Assembly: GCA_020854015.1 (NCBI GenBank)
Contig: JADZGG010000139.1
Coordinates: forward strand, 1-7,657
Length of the DNA stretch: 7,657 nt
Origin: Flavobacteriales bacterium
Lineage (GTDB): Bacteria; Bacteroidota; Bacteroidia; Flavobacteriales_F; PHOS-HE28
Direction of reading: 5' to 3'
This document shows, one piece after another, positions 1 through 6,523 of the stretch. The notes under the pieces are model-generated. The model had not been told where the DNA came from, did no database searches, and was given only the letters and a program-made list of their open reading frames with translations. The translations under genes were made by a program, and so were the position numbers. Each line of letters begins with the position of its first letter. Within the stretch, counting starts at the first letter, position 1.

Positions 1-1547
1 GCGAGCTGCCAGGTCACATCCGCATCCTCCGCACTGTATTCCTTCACGGCGTTCACGTCCGCATCGCGCATGTTCCGCTGCCCTTTGCCTTTGGGGCCGA
101 TCAACGCTTCGATGCTCACCGGACGGTAGTTGAGGTAGGTCTGGCTCAAGTAGTCCATACCGTGCCGCAGATCGGGCTTGAGCATGTAGTGCGCCACCAT
201 CGTATCGAAGAGCGGTCCTTTCACTTCCACACCATAGTTGCCCAGGACGCGGATGTCATACTTGGCGTTCTGCGCCACCTTGCCGATGGCTTCATTCTCC
301 AGCACCGGCTTGAAAATGTTCACGATGCGCTGCGCCTCGTTGCGGTCGGCGGGCACCGGGACGTAATGACCTTCATGCGGCTTCCAGCTGAAGGCCAGGC
401 CCACAAGTTCTGCGGCGCGCTCGTCCGTGCCCGTGGTCTCAGTATCGAAGCAGAAGCGCGGTTGCTTCTTCAACTGGGCGACCAGCATGTACAGGTCCTC
501 GTTCTTGTCCGCGAGGAAGTAACGGTGCGGGACCGTGTCGATGTTGGCCAATTCGCTCAGCTCAACATTGCCTTCCGCATCCAGATGGGCGCCGAAAAGG
601 TCGACCTGCTGTGAGGTGATCCGAGCAGCCTTCTTTGTCGCGCCCTTCTCTTCCGCAGGTGCCTCACCGCCCAGTACGCGGTTGGTGAGGTTGCGGAATT
701 CCAGTTCGCTGAACACCTCCAGCACCTTGTCCTTGTCAGGTGGGTCCAGGTGCAGCGCGTCGTGGTTGAGCTCCACCGGCGCATCGATGATGATGGTCGC
801 GAGCGCCTTGCTCATACGCCCTTGCTCAGCGAAAGCGATCACGTTCTCCTGCTGCTTGCCTTTCAACTTGTCCGCGTTCTCGAGCACACCCTCCAAGCTG
901 CCGAACTGCTGAACGAGCTTGATTGCGGTCTTCTCGCCGATCCCAGGAATACCGGGAATGTTGTCCACCGCGTCGCCCATGAGGCCGAGGATATCCTTCA
1001 CCTGATCGGTGGTCTGGAGGCCCCAGCGTTCGCAGATCTCCTTCGGTCCCAGTTTTTCCGGAGGATCGCCGCCGCGGCCGGGCTTGTACATGATGATCTT
1101 GTCCGTGACAAGCTGCCCGAAGTCTTTATCGGGCGTCACCATGTAAGTGATGTAGCCTTCGACCTCAGCCTTCTTCGCCAGGGTGCCGATCACGTCGTCG
1201 GCCTCGTAGCCGTCGCTCTCCAGCACGGGGATGTTCATCGCCTCGATGATGCGGCGGATGTAAGGAACATTGCTTCGGATGTCGTCCGGCATCTCCTCGC
1301 GGTTGGCCTGGTAATCAGTGTGGGTGATGTGGCGGTCCGTCGGTGCTGCGGTGTCGAACACCACGGCGATGTGCGTGGGCTTTTCCCGCTTGATCAGGTC
1401 AAGCAACGTGGTGGTGAACCCGAAGGCAGCGCTCGTGTTGAAGCCCTTGCTGTTCACCCGGGGCGCGCGAATGAAGCTGAAGTACGCGCGATAGATCAGT
1501 GCGTATGCGTCGAGCAGAAAGAGGCGCTTGTCGTCGTCTTGTGACAT
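1..1547 (-). CDS. polA: DNA polymerase I, N-terminal 515 residues (3' end of gene outside window)
   Basis: Replicative repair polymerase that removes RNA primers and fills gaps. The frame is open from ATG at 1547 to the left edge, giving 515 residues; the polymerase domain lies outside. Residues about 5-290 are the 5' nuclease: metal-binding Asp in LLDAYALIYR (D13), YEADDVIGTL (114-123), TPDKDFGQ (D140, D142), and a helix-hairpin-helix segment with MGDAVDNIPGIPGIGEKTA. A linker around 296-335 is variable. From about residue 345 comes a 3'-5' exonuclease domain with all three motifs intact: FDTETTG (D368, E370), NAKYD (N427, D431) and YSAEDADVT (Y504, D508). Proofreading should therefore be active, unlike in Bacillus-type PolA. 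No Shine-Dalgarno precedes the start; the first in-frame ATG fits the family's N-terminus. The gene follows the M16 peptidase gene on the same strand, with a probable terminator between. Identification is secure. Confidence 0.97.
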   Translation of the reverse strand, partial: MSQDDDKRLFLLDAYALIYRAYFSFIRAPRVNSKGFNTSAAFGFTTTLLDLIKREKPTHIAVVFDTAAPTDRHITHTDYQANREEMPDDIRSNVPYIRRIIEAMNIPVLESDGYEADDVIGTLAKKAEVEGYITYMVTPDKDFGQLVTDKIIMYKPGRGGDPPEKLGPKEICERWGLQTTDQVKDILGLMGDAVDNIPGIPGIGEKTAIKLVQQFGSLEGVLENADKLKGKQQENVIAFAEQGRMSKALATIIIDAPVELNHDALHLDPPDKDKVLEVFSELEFRNLTNRVLGGEAPAEEKGATKKAARITSQQVDLFGAHLDAEGNVELSELANIDTVPHRYFLADKNEDLYMLVAQLKKQPRFCFDTETTGTDERAAELVGLAFSWKPHEGHYVPVPADRNEAQRIVNIFKPVLENEAIGKVAQNAKYDIRVLGNYGVEVKGPLFDTMVAHYMLKPDLRHGMDYLSQTYLNYRPVSIEALIGPKGKGQRNMRDADVNAVKEYSAEDADVTWQL

Positions 1548-1551
1548 GGTG

Positions 1552-1559
1552 GAAAGGTA
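1552..1559 (-). promoter_or_regulatory. Candidate -7 box for polA
   Basis: On the minus strand this reads TACCTTTC, matching the Bacteroidota TAnnTTTG -7 consensus except for the last base. No TTG or TTTG is seen at the usual upstream spacing. It ends only 4 bases before the polA ATG, so a transcript from it would be leaderless or nearly so. Just upstream is the GC palindrome CGCGGCCGCG (1563-1572), of unknown relevance. The assignment is a pattern match only. Confidence 0.35.
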
Positions 1560-1590
1560 GCGCGCGGCCGCGGTCGGTAGTTGGTGGAAA

Positions 1591-1633
1591 GACAGAGGCA
1601 GCGAGCAGGAAACCCCTGCCAGCTGCCTCTGTC
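1591..1633 (-). terminator. Two-part hairpin after the M16 peptidase gene, probable terminator
   Basis: A perfect 12-bp inverted repeat (GACAGAGGCAGC at 1591-1602, GCTGCCTCTGTC at 1622-1633) encloses a symmetric 2x2 internal loop and an inner 5-bp stem (GCAGG 1605-1609, CCTGC 1615-1619) with loop AAACC. It starts 15 bases after the peptidase stop codon and is followed on the minus strand by TTTCC, a short U run. The position and strength suggest transcription termination or 3'-end protection for the peptidase mRNA. The weak U run makes its efficiency uncertain. There is no plus-strand gene for it to serve. Confidence 0.65.
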
Positions 1634-1648
1634 AGTTGCTACAGGATA

Positions 1649-4558
1649 TCAGTAGCCGAAGATCTCCTGCTTGCTGAGCTCGCGCACGGTGCCCAGCTTC
1701 TGCAAGGCCTCCATGTTCAGCGCGCTCTTTTTACCGATCACGAGGTAGGTGTACTTGCGGCCTTTGATCTTCGCATCGAAGAAGGCCTTCAGGTCGTTCA
1801 CCGTGATGCCCGGCAACTTGTCGTAGGACAGCTTCCGGATATCGTCCGTACGGCCAAGGCGTTGTACCGCATCATAGCTCCAGTAGATACGCTCCTTGGT
1901 GATGCGGTCGGAGGCGATGCGCTTCATGGCAGCGGTGCGAGCGCCGTTGAACTGGTTCTCGTTCACGGGCATGTCATTCATCAGTACGCTCATCGCGTCA
2001 ACCGCATCGTTCAGCTTGTCGGCCTGCGTGCCGATGAAGACGCGTACGAAATGCGCCTCCTCCTTCTTGCGCGGTGTGCTGAAGCTGGCGCTCGCTCCAT
2101 AGGCCAATGCCTTTGCCTCACGGATCTCCTGGAACACGATGCTGGAAAGACCGCTGCCGAAATACTCGTTGAACAAGGATGCTTGCGGGAGCAGATCAGC
2201 GTTGAAGCCGTCCGCCTTGCTCACCCACATCATTTCGGTCTGCACCATGTCGTGGTCCACGAAGAGCACCGTGTTGGCGGTGGTCTCCTGCTCGGTGTAA
2301 GTGCGTGCGGCGGGCACCGGCTTGAAGGTCGCGGGCACCTTGTGCAGTCCGTTCAGGAGGATGGCCACTTCGTCGGCGTTCTTGCGACCGTAGTAGAACA
2401 CCTTGTGAGGGTGGGCAGTGAGCCCGTGCAGGCGGTCAATGAGGTCTTTGGAAGGGACGGTCTGCAGTTCGGCCAGCGACATCACATCGTTGAAAGGGGA
2501 CGTGGTGCCGTAGCGCGCATAACTGTACATGGCCGCTTGCAGGATGGTGTTCTTGTCCTTCTGCGCGTTCTCCCGCTCTTTGGCAATGTCGTCCACCAAG
2601 GACTTCAGCGCTTCCTCGTTCGGTTGCGCACCGCTCAGGAGTTCCTCCAACAGGGTGATGCCCTGCGGCAGGTTCTTCTCCAGGCCGGTAAGCCCCACCA
2701 CCACGCGCTCCTCTTCTGTGCGCACGTTGATCGCCAGGCCAAGCTTGAACAATTCCTTCTTGAACTCCTTCGGACCCAACCGTGGCGTGCCCAGGTAGGG
2801 GAGGTAGTCCAAGGCCAGGTCCAGCAGCCGGTCGTTGTTGCTGCCCATGGCCACGATGTAGCTCAGGGAGAACAGGTCGTTGCTGGGGTTCTTTACGGTG
2901 CTCAGTTCCACGCCGTTGGTCAGTGGACGGGTGCTGATGGCCTTGCTGTAGTCGATGAACTCGGGGGTCAATGTGGCGCTGGGGGTCTTCTCCCAGTTCT
3001 TGCGCCATTCGCTCATGCCTTCCCGCTTGATGTCGATGGCCGTGATCTTCGGCTTGTTCACCTTGAAGGCGTCCTTGTTCTCGCCCGTACGCTTTAACAC
3101 GCATACGTGGTCGTTGCCGAAGCGCTTGCTGGCGAAATCCATCACCTGCTGCTTGGTGATCTTCGCCATGCGGTCGTAGTAGTCCACCTGGCTTTGCCAG
3201 TTCTGCTTCAGGATGAAGGCGTTGGTCATGGCGGAGGCGCGCATGCTGTTGTTCTCGTTGTAGAACTTCAGGCGGGTCTGGCGGTTGTCGTTCACCACCG
3301 CATCGATCAGCCAGTCGTCGAAGGCACCCTGCTTCACCTTTTCCATCTCGGCCAGCAACAGGTCGCGCACTTGCTCCAAGGTCTGACCCTCGCGGGGTTC
3401 ACCGCTCAGGCTGAACTCGCTGTAGTCCGCTTGGGCATCCGCGCCGGCACCCGCGTCGAGCACCTTCTGGTCCTGTAGCAGGTCCAGGTCGATGAGGCCC
3501 GCCTGTCCATTGCTCATGATACCGGCGATCAGGTCCAGCATGATCGGGTCGCTTGTAGCGTCGCCGCCGAAGCGCCAGGCCATCATCATGAACTCGCTGT
3601 TCGGGCCGAACACCTCCACGGTCTCAGGCGCTGCGGCCGGTGTCTCCTGCTCGAAGCTGAAGCCCGGCACCGGTTTGCTCGTCCAAGTGCCGAAGTACTT
3701 GTCCACCATGGCCACGGTCTTGTCGTAGTCAATGTCGCCGGCCAGGACCACGGCCATGTTGTTGGGCACGTACCAGCTGTCAAAGTACTGGTGGATCTTC
3801 ACCATGCTGGGGTTCTTCAAGTGCTCGCCTGTACCGATCGTGGTCTGTGTTCCGTAGGGGTGATGCTTGTACAGGGCCTTGTTCATGGCCTGCCAGGCAT
3901 TCCGACCGTCGTTGTCCTGCCCGCGGTTGAACTCCTCGTACACGGTCTCCAGCTCGGTGTGGAACAGGCGAAGGACGCATTCGTGCATGCGTTCGCTCTC
4001 CACCATCATCCACTTCTCCAGTTCGTCGCTGGGCACGTCGTTCACGTACACGGTGCGCTCCGTGCTGGTATAGGCATTGGTGCCGCGTGCGCCGATGCTC
4101 TTGATCATCTTGTCGTACTCATTGGGCACGGCCAATGCAGCGGCCAGCTGGCTGAGGCTGTCGATCCGCTGGTAGATGGCCGTGCGTTTCTCTTCATCGG
4201 TAACGCCCCGGCGTTCCTCGTAGGCATCACTGATCTGCTTCAGCAGCACGCTCTCCTTGGCCCAATCACGGGTGCCGATGCGGCTTGTTCCCTTGAAAAG
4301 CATGTGCTCCAGGTAGTGCGCCAGGCCCGTGGCATCGCTGGGGTCGTTCTTGCTACCGGCCCGCACGGCGATGTTGGTCTGCACACGCGGGGCATCCGTG
4401 TTCCGGCTCAACCACACCTGCAGGCCGTTGTCCAGCGTGTAGATCCGCGTTTCCATGGGGTCGCCCGGAACGCTGGTGTAGGTGTACTTCTTCTGGGCTG
4501 ATAGCGATGCTGCGGACAGCAGCAGGATCAACAGGGGCAGAACGTGGCGAAGCTTCAT
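1649..4558 (-). CDS. Exported two-domain M16 family zinc metallopeptidase (pitrilysin/insulinase type)
   Basis: A 969-residue peptidase, probably periplasmic, that likely degrades peptides or small unfolded proteins; the substrate is unknown. ATG at 4558 opens a signal peptide (K3, R4, a Leu-rich core, then SAASLSA with the mature protein starting Gln22), which fixes the start although the frame stays open far upstream. The N-terminal half carries the inverted zinc motif HYLEH (H81, E84, H85) and the downstream ELETVYEEF with E202 and the probable third zinc ligand E209. Between them lie 123 residues, against about 74-76 in classical members; a charged, probably helical insertion around 95-160 accounts for the extra length. 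The C-terminal half (about 540-969) is a second M16 fold lacking HxxEH but with QEIREAKALAYG, whose R813 and Y820 match the family's substrate-binding Arg/Tyr pair. The gene diverges from rimP and ends in a hairpin before polA. The protein looks complete and active; no gene symbol can be assigned. Confidence 0.95.
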   Translation of the reverse strand: MKLRHVLPLLILLLSAASLSAQKKYTYTSVPGDPMETRIYTLDNGLQVWLSRNTDAPRVQTNIAVRAGSKNDPSDATGLAHYLEHMLFKGTSRIGTRDWAKESVLLKQISDAYEERRGVTDEEKRTAIYQRIDSLSQLAAALAVPNEYDKMIKSIGARGTNAYTSTERTVYVNDVPSDELEKWMMVESERMHECVLRLFHTELETVYEEFNRGQDNDGRNAWQAMNKALYKHHPYGTQTTIGTGEHLKNPSMVKIHQYFDSWYVPNNMAVVLAGDIDYDKTVAMVDKYFGTWTSKPVPGFSFEQETPAAAPETVEVFGPNSEFMMMAWRFGGDATSDPIMLDLIAGIMSNGQAGLIDLDLLQDQKVLDAGAGADAQADYSEFSLSGEPREGQTLEQVRDLLLAEMEKVKQGAFDDWLIDAVVNDNRQTRLKFYNENNSMRASAMTNAFILKQNWQSQVDYYDRMAKITKQQVMDFASKRFGNDHVCVLKRTGENKDAFKVNKPKITAIDIKREGMSEWRKNWEKTPSATLTPEFIDYSKAISTRPLTNGVELSTVKNPSNDLFSLSYIVAMGSNNDRLLDLALDYLPYLGTPRLGPKEFKKELFKLGLAINVRTEEERVVVGLTGLEKNLPQGITLLEELLSGAQPNEEALKSLVDDIAKERENAQKDKNTILQAAMYSYARYGTTSPFNDVMSLAELQTVPSKDLIDRLHGLTAHPHKVFYYGRKNADEVAILLNGLHKVPATFKPVPAARTYTEQETTANTVLFVDHDMVQTEMMWVSKADGFNADLLPQASLFNEYFGSGLSSIVFQEIREAKALAYGASASFSTPRKKEEAHFVRVFIGTQADKLNDAVDAMSVLMNDMPVNENQFNGARTAAMKRIASDRITKERIYWSYDAVQRLGRTDDIRKLSYDKLPGITVNDLKAFFDAKIKGRKYTYLVIGKKSALNMEALQKLGTVRELSKQEIFGY

Positions 4559-4577
4559 GTGGTGGTGGGAATGGCGG

Positions 4578-4585
4578 TGAAGATA
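4578..4585 (-). promoter_or_regulatory. Weak candidate -7 box for the M16 peptidase gene
   Basis: On the minus strand this reads TATCTTCA, agreeing with TAnnTTTG at six of eight positions counting the two free ones. It would give a short leader of about 15 bases before the ATG at 4558. No upstream -33 TTTG is visible. It is offered because the gene must have a promoter in this divergent region and nothing better is seen. Confidence 0.25.
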
Positions 4586-4639
4586 GCCGCGTGCCCGGTA
4601 TGCCTTGGCCGGGGTGACGGTGCGCTGTGGAAAATTGTC

Positions 4640-4647
4640 TACTTTTG
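4640..4647 (+). promoter_or_regulatory. Candidate -7 promoter box of the rimP-nusA-infB operon
   Basis: TACTTTTG is an exact match to the Bacteroidota primary sigma factor -7 consensus TAnnTTTG, in the divergent region 74 bases before rimP. Transcription would start near 4652-4654. The -33 element is poor: the nearest TTG upstream on this strand (4605-4607) is too far away. The start would place both the leader ORF at 4665 and the hairpin at 4674 inside the transcript. Confidence 0.6.
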
Positions 4648-4664
4648 CGCGGTCAGTCGGCGGA

Positions 4665-4724
4665 ATGAGCGTGAAGAGGGGACCGCCCCTCTTTTTTATT
4701 CCCCGGCGGACCGCGAACGAATGA
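4665..4724 (+). CDS. Possible 19-residue leader peptide overlapping the rimP start
   Basis: ATG at 4665, about 12 bases after the predicted transcription start, opens MSVKRGPPLFFIPRRTANE. Its TGA stop at 4722-4724 overlaps the rimP ATG (4721-4723) as ATGA, the usual arrangement for translational coupling. Codons 4-11 run through the terminator-like hairpin, so a translating ribosome would melt it. It has no Shine-Dalgarno beyond GGCGG directly before the ATG. A short ORF ending this way can arise by chance, so it is only a candidate; conservation has not been tested. Confidence 0.3.
   Translation: MSVKRGPPLFFIPRRTANE
4674..4697 (+). terminator. Intrinsic terminator-like hairpin in the rimP leader, possible attenuator
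   Basis: AAGAGGGG (4674-4681) pairs perfectly with CCCCTCTT (4686-4693) around loop ACCG, followed by four more T residues, A, then TT. This has the form of a plus-strand intrinsic terminator. No plus-strand gene lies upstream, since the neighbour is divergent, and the candidate promoter is only about 27 bases before it, so it would act on the rimP operon's own leader. The minus strand has no U run after the stem. Regulation by NusA, which autoregulates through leader termination in other bacteria, is an inference. Confidence 0.6.
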
Positions 4725-5185
4725 TCACCACTGAACGCCTGACCGAAGCGCTGGAGCGTCGCCTGAACGGCACGCCCCATTTCCTCGTGCACGCCGAGGT
4801 GCGACCCACTGGCAAGGCCATCGTGGAGGTGGACAATGACAAGGCCATCACCCTCGCCGACCTCACCACCATCAACCAGACCCTGCGCGATGAGTTCGGG
4901 GAGGCCTTGGACGACGTGGAGCTGGAAGTGAGCAGCCCCGGCATGGGCCGTCCCTTCCGTGTGAAACGCCAGTACGTCAAGCACACCGGGCGCATGGTCG
5001 AAGTGAAGTTCACCGACGGTCGTCTGATCGCCGGCCAGTTGGTCGCGGTGAACGACCTTGGCATTCAACTGCGCATCGAACACCCAAGCAAGATCAAGGG
5101 CCGCGCGCCCAAGCTCGACGAGGAGGCCACCGCCTTTCCTTTCGCCGAGATCAAGTCCACACAAGCAATCATCAAGTTCAATTGA
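4721..5185 (+). CDS. rimP: Ribosome maturation factor RimP
   Basis: Cytoplasmic factor for maturation of the 30S ribosomal subunit; 154 residues, the usual length for this phylum. The N-terminal alpha/beta domain (about 1-78) ends in the family signature VELEVSSPGMGRPF (residues 66-79); the C-terminal SH3-like part (about 80-154) includes GRMVEVKFTDGRLIAGQL. The start is the ATG at 4721: the frame remains open upstream to 4544, but there is no ATG, GTG or TTG in frame between the predicted transcription start and 4721, and the extension has no RimP similarity. A weak GGCGGA lies 10 bases upstream. It heads the operon, with nusA starting 7 bases after its stop. The rimP-nusA pairing is widely conserved and supports the call. 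Confidence 0.96.
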   Translation: MITTERLTEALERRLNGTPHFLVHAEVRPTGKAIVEVDNDKAITLADLTTINQTLRDEFGEALDDVELEVSSPGMGRPFRVKRQYVKHTGRMVEVKFTDGRLIAGQLVAVNDLGIQLRIEHPSKIKGRAPKLDEEATAFPFAEIKSTQAIIKFN

Positions 5186-5192
5186 CCGTGCC

Positions 5193-6431
5193 ATGAGCAC
5201 CGTGAACCTTATCGAGTCCTTCGGAGAATTCAAGGACCTCAAGAACATTGACCGGGTGACCATGATGGGCATCTTGGAGGACGTGTTCCGCGGGGTCGTG
5301 AAGAAGCGCTTTGGAGAAGAAGCCAAGGTGGACATCATCATCAATCCCGACAAGGGTGACCTTGAGATCTGGCTGAACCGGATCATCGTGGAGGATGGAA
5401 TGAGCGAGGATGACAACCTGGAGATTGAACTGGCGGAAGCCAAGAAGATCGAGCCCGATTTCGAAGTGGGTGAGGAGGTGAGCCAGGAGGTGAAGATCTT
5501 CGACTTCGGCCGCCGCAATATCCTTTCCCTGAAACAGAACCTCCAGAGCCGCATCATGGAACTGGAGAAGGACCACCTGTACAACAAGTACAAGGAGCGG
5601 GTGGGCGAGATCATCACCGGCGAGGTCTATCAGATCTGGAAGCGTGAAACGTTGATCCTCGACGATGAGGGCAACGAGCTGATCATGCCCAAGGACCAGC
5701 AGATCAAGGTCGACTTCTTCAAGAAGGGCGACAACGTGCGCGCTGTGGTGTGGAAGGTGGAGATGCGCAACAACACCCCCGTGGTGATCCTGAGCCGCAC
5801 CGCTCCGGAGTTCCTGGAGAAGCTGTTCGAACAGGAAGTACCCGAGGTGGCCGATGGCCTCATCACCATCAAGCGCATCGTGCGCGAGCCCGGTGAGCGT
5901 GCCAAGGTCGCCGTGGAGAGCTACGATGACCGCATCGATCCAGTGGGCGCATGTGTGGGCATGAAGGGCAGTCGCATCCACGGCATCGTCCGTGAGCTGC
6001 GCAACGAGAACATCGACGTGATCAACTTCACCTCGAACGATCAGCTGCTCATCCAACGGGCCTTGAGCCCGGCCAAGATCGGCAACATCAAATTGGACCT
6101 GGAGCACAAGCGTGCCGAGGTTTACATGAAGCCCGATCAGGTGGCGCTCGCCATCGGTAAGGGTGGTCACAACATCAAACTCGCCGGCCGACTGACAGGC
6201 TATGAGATCGATGTGTACCGCGAGACCGATGAGGTGACGGATGACGTGGCCTTGGAGGATTTCGCCGATGAGATCGATCAGTGGATCATCGACGAACTGA
6301 AGGGCATCGGTTGCGATACCGCCCGTAGCGTGGTGGAGATCGGTCAGGAGGAACTGGTGAAGCGCACCGACCTGGAGGAAGAGACCGTGATCGAGGTGCT
6401 ACGCGTCCTCAAGACCGAGCTGGATAAGTAG
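5193..6431 (+). CDS. nusA: Transcription elongation, termination and antitermination factor NusA
   Basis: RNA polymerase-associated factor that promotes pausing and hairpin-dependent termination and takes part in antitermination; 412 residues. The N-terminal polymerase-binding domain covers about 1-130, an S1 domain about 135-200 (GEIITGEVYQIW onward), KH1 about 230-300 with IDPVGACVGMKGSRIHGIV (loop GMKG), and KH2 about 301-345 with ALAIGKGGHNIKLAG (loop GKGG). The C-terminal 65 or so residues are acidic and resemble a single helix-hairpin-helix unit (IIDELKGIGCDTARSV) rather than the two acidic repeats of the 495-residue E. coli protein; this length is normal for Bacteroidota. The ATG at 5193 gives the standard N-terminus, and an upstream TTG at 5058 within rimP is rejected. 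No Shine-Dalgarno is seen, so translation may be coupled to rimP termination 7 bases away. Confidence 0.97.
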   Translation: MSTVNLIESFGEFKDLKNIDRVTMMGILEDVFRGVVKKRFGEEAKVDIIINPDKGDLEIWLNRIIVEDGMSEDDNLEIELAEAKKIEPDFEVGEEVSQEVKIFDFGRRNILSLKQNLQSRIMELEKDHLYNKYKERVGEIITGEVYQIWKRETLILDDEGNELIMPKDQQIKVDFFKKGDNVRAVVWKVEMRNNTPVVILSRTAPEFLEKLFEQEVPEVADGLITIKRIVREPGERAKVAVESYDDRIDPVGACVGMKGSRIHGIVRELRNENIDVINFTSNDQLLIQRALSPAKIGNIKLDLEHKRAEVYMKPDQVALAIGKGGHNIKLAGRLTGYEIDVYRETDEVTDDVALEDFADEIDQWIIDELKGIGCDTARSVVEIGQEELVKRTDLEEETVIEVLRVLKTELDK

Positions 6432-6440
6432 ATAGTGTTC

Positions 6441-6458
6441 GGGAAAGCGTGCTTTCCC
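6441..6458 (+). other. Hairpin 9 bases after the nusA stop
   Basis: GGGAAAG (6441-6447) and CTTTCCC (6452-6458) form a perfect 7-bp stem with loop CGTG. No T run follows on the plus strand, so it is not a convincing intrinsic terminator, and infB downstream should be co-transcribed. It may be an RNA processing or stability element, or a weak pause site; the sequence does not decide. Confidence 0.4.
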
Positions 6459-6470
6459 CCAGTGAATAGG

Positions 6471-6497
6471 AAAGGAGTAGGAAACCAACAAAAGGAG
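6471..6497 (+). promoter_or_regulatory. Duplicated Shine-Dalgarno-like motifs before infB
   Basis: AAAGGAG occurs at 6471-6477 and again at 6491-6497, exactly 20 bases apart in a purine-rich stretch. The other starts in the window have no such motif. The nearer copy ends 26 bases before the infB ATG, too far for ordinary pairing unless the intervening hairpin (6499-6516) folds, which leaves 8 bases. The role as a ribosome binding site is inferred from sequence alone. Confidence 0.4.
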
Positions 6498-6498
6498 A

Positions 6499-6516
6499 CT
6501 CCGGCTGGCGCCGGGG
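6499..6516 (+). other. Hairpin between the Shine-Dalgarno-like motif and the infB start
   Basis: CTCCGGC (6499-6505) pairs with GCCGGGG (6510-6516), with one T-G wobble, around loop TGGC. It lies directly between AAAGGAG and the infB ATG and ends 7 bases before the start codon. It could bring the two together or modulate access. An alternative close ribosome contact is GGGGGA at 6513-6518, part of which this stem would mask. Confidence 0.4.
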
Positions 6517-6523
6517 GATCTGC

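Noticed and set aside
1563..1572. GC palindrome CGCGGCCGCG upstream of polA as an operator
   Set aside because: A short palindrome of pure GC in GC-rich DNA is easily due to chance, and no second site or known regulator supports it.
1499..3097. Long plus-strand frame of 532 codons opposite the M16 peptidase and polA start
   Set aside because: It is the mirror of conserved coding sequence, rich in Val, Leu, His, Gln and Arg as expected of antisense GC-rich frames, with no domain.
4648..4715. Antiterminator pairing of CGCGGTC (4648-4654) with GACCGCG (4709-4715) or of GCGGTC with GACCGC (4681-4686)
   Set aside because: The predicted transcription start near 4652-4654 would remove most of the 5' arm, so the alternative fold is probably not available in the RNA.
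4544..4720. N-terminal extension of rimP from ATG 4544
   Set aside because: It would start inside the divergent peptidase gene and upstream of the candidate promoter at 4640, and the added residues do not resemble RimP.
4559..5617. Upstream extension of the minus-strand peptidase frame by 353 residues, antisense to rimP and the start of nusA
   Set aside because: The true start at 4558 is fixed by a signal peptide, and the extension is antisense to two conserved genes with no recognisable domain. The open frame comes from high GC and codon bias.
5178..6170. Minus-strand frame of 330 codons opposite nusA
   Set aside because: Antisense shadow of nusA, with the same compositional signature and no family resemblance.
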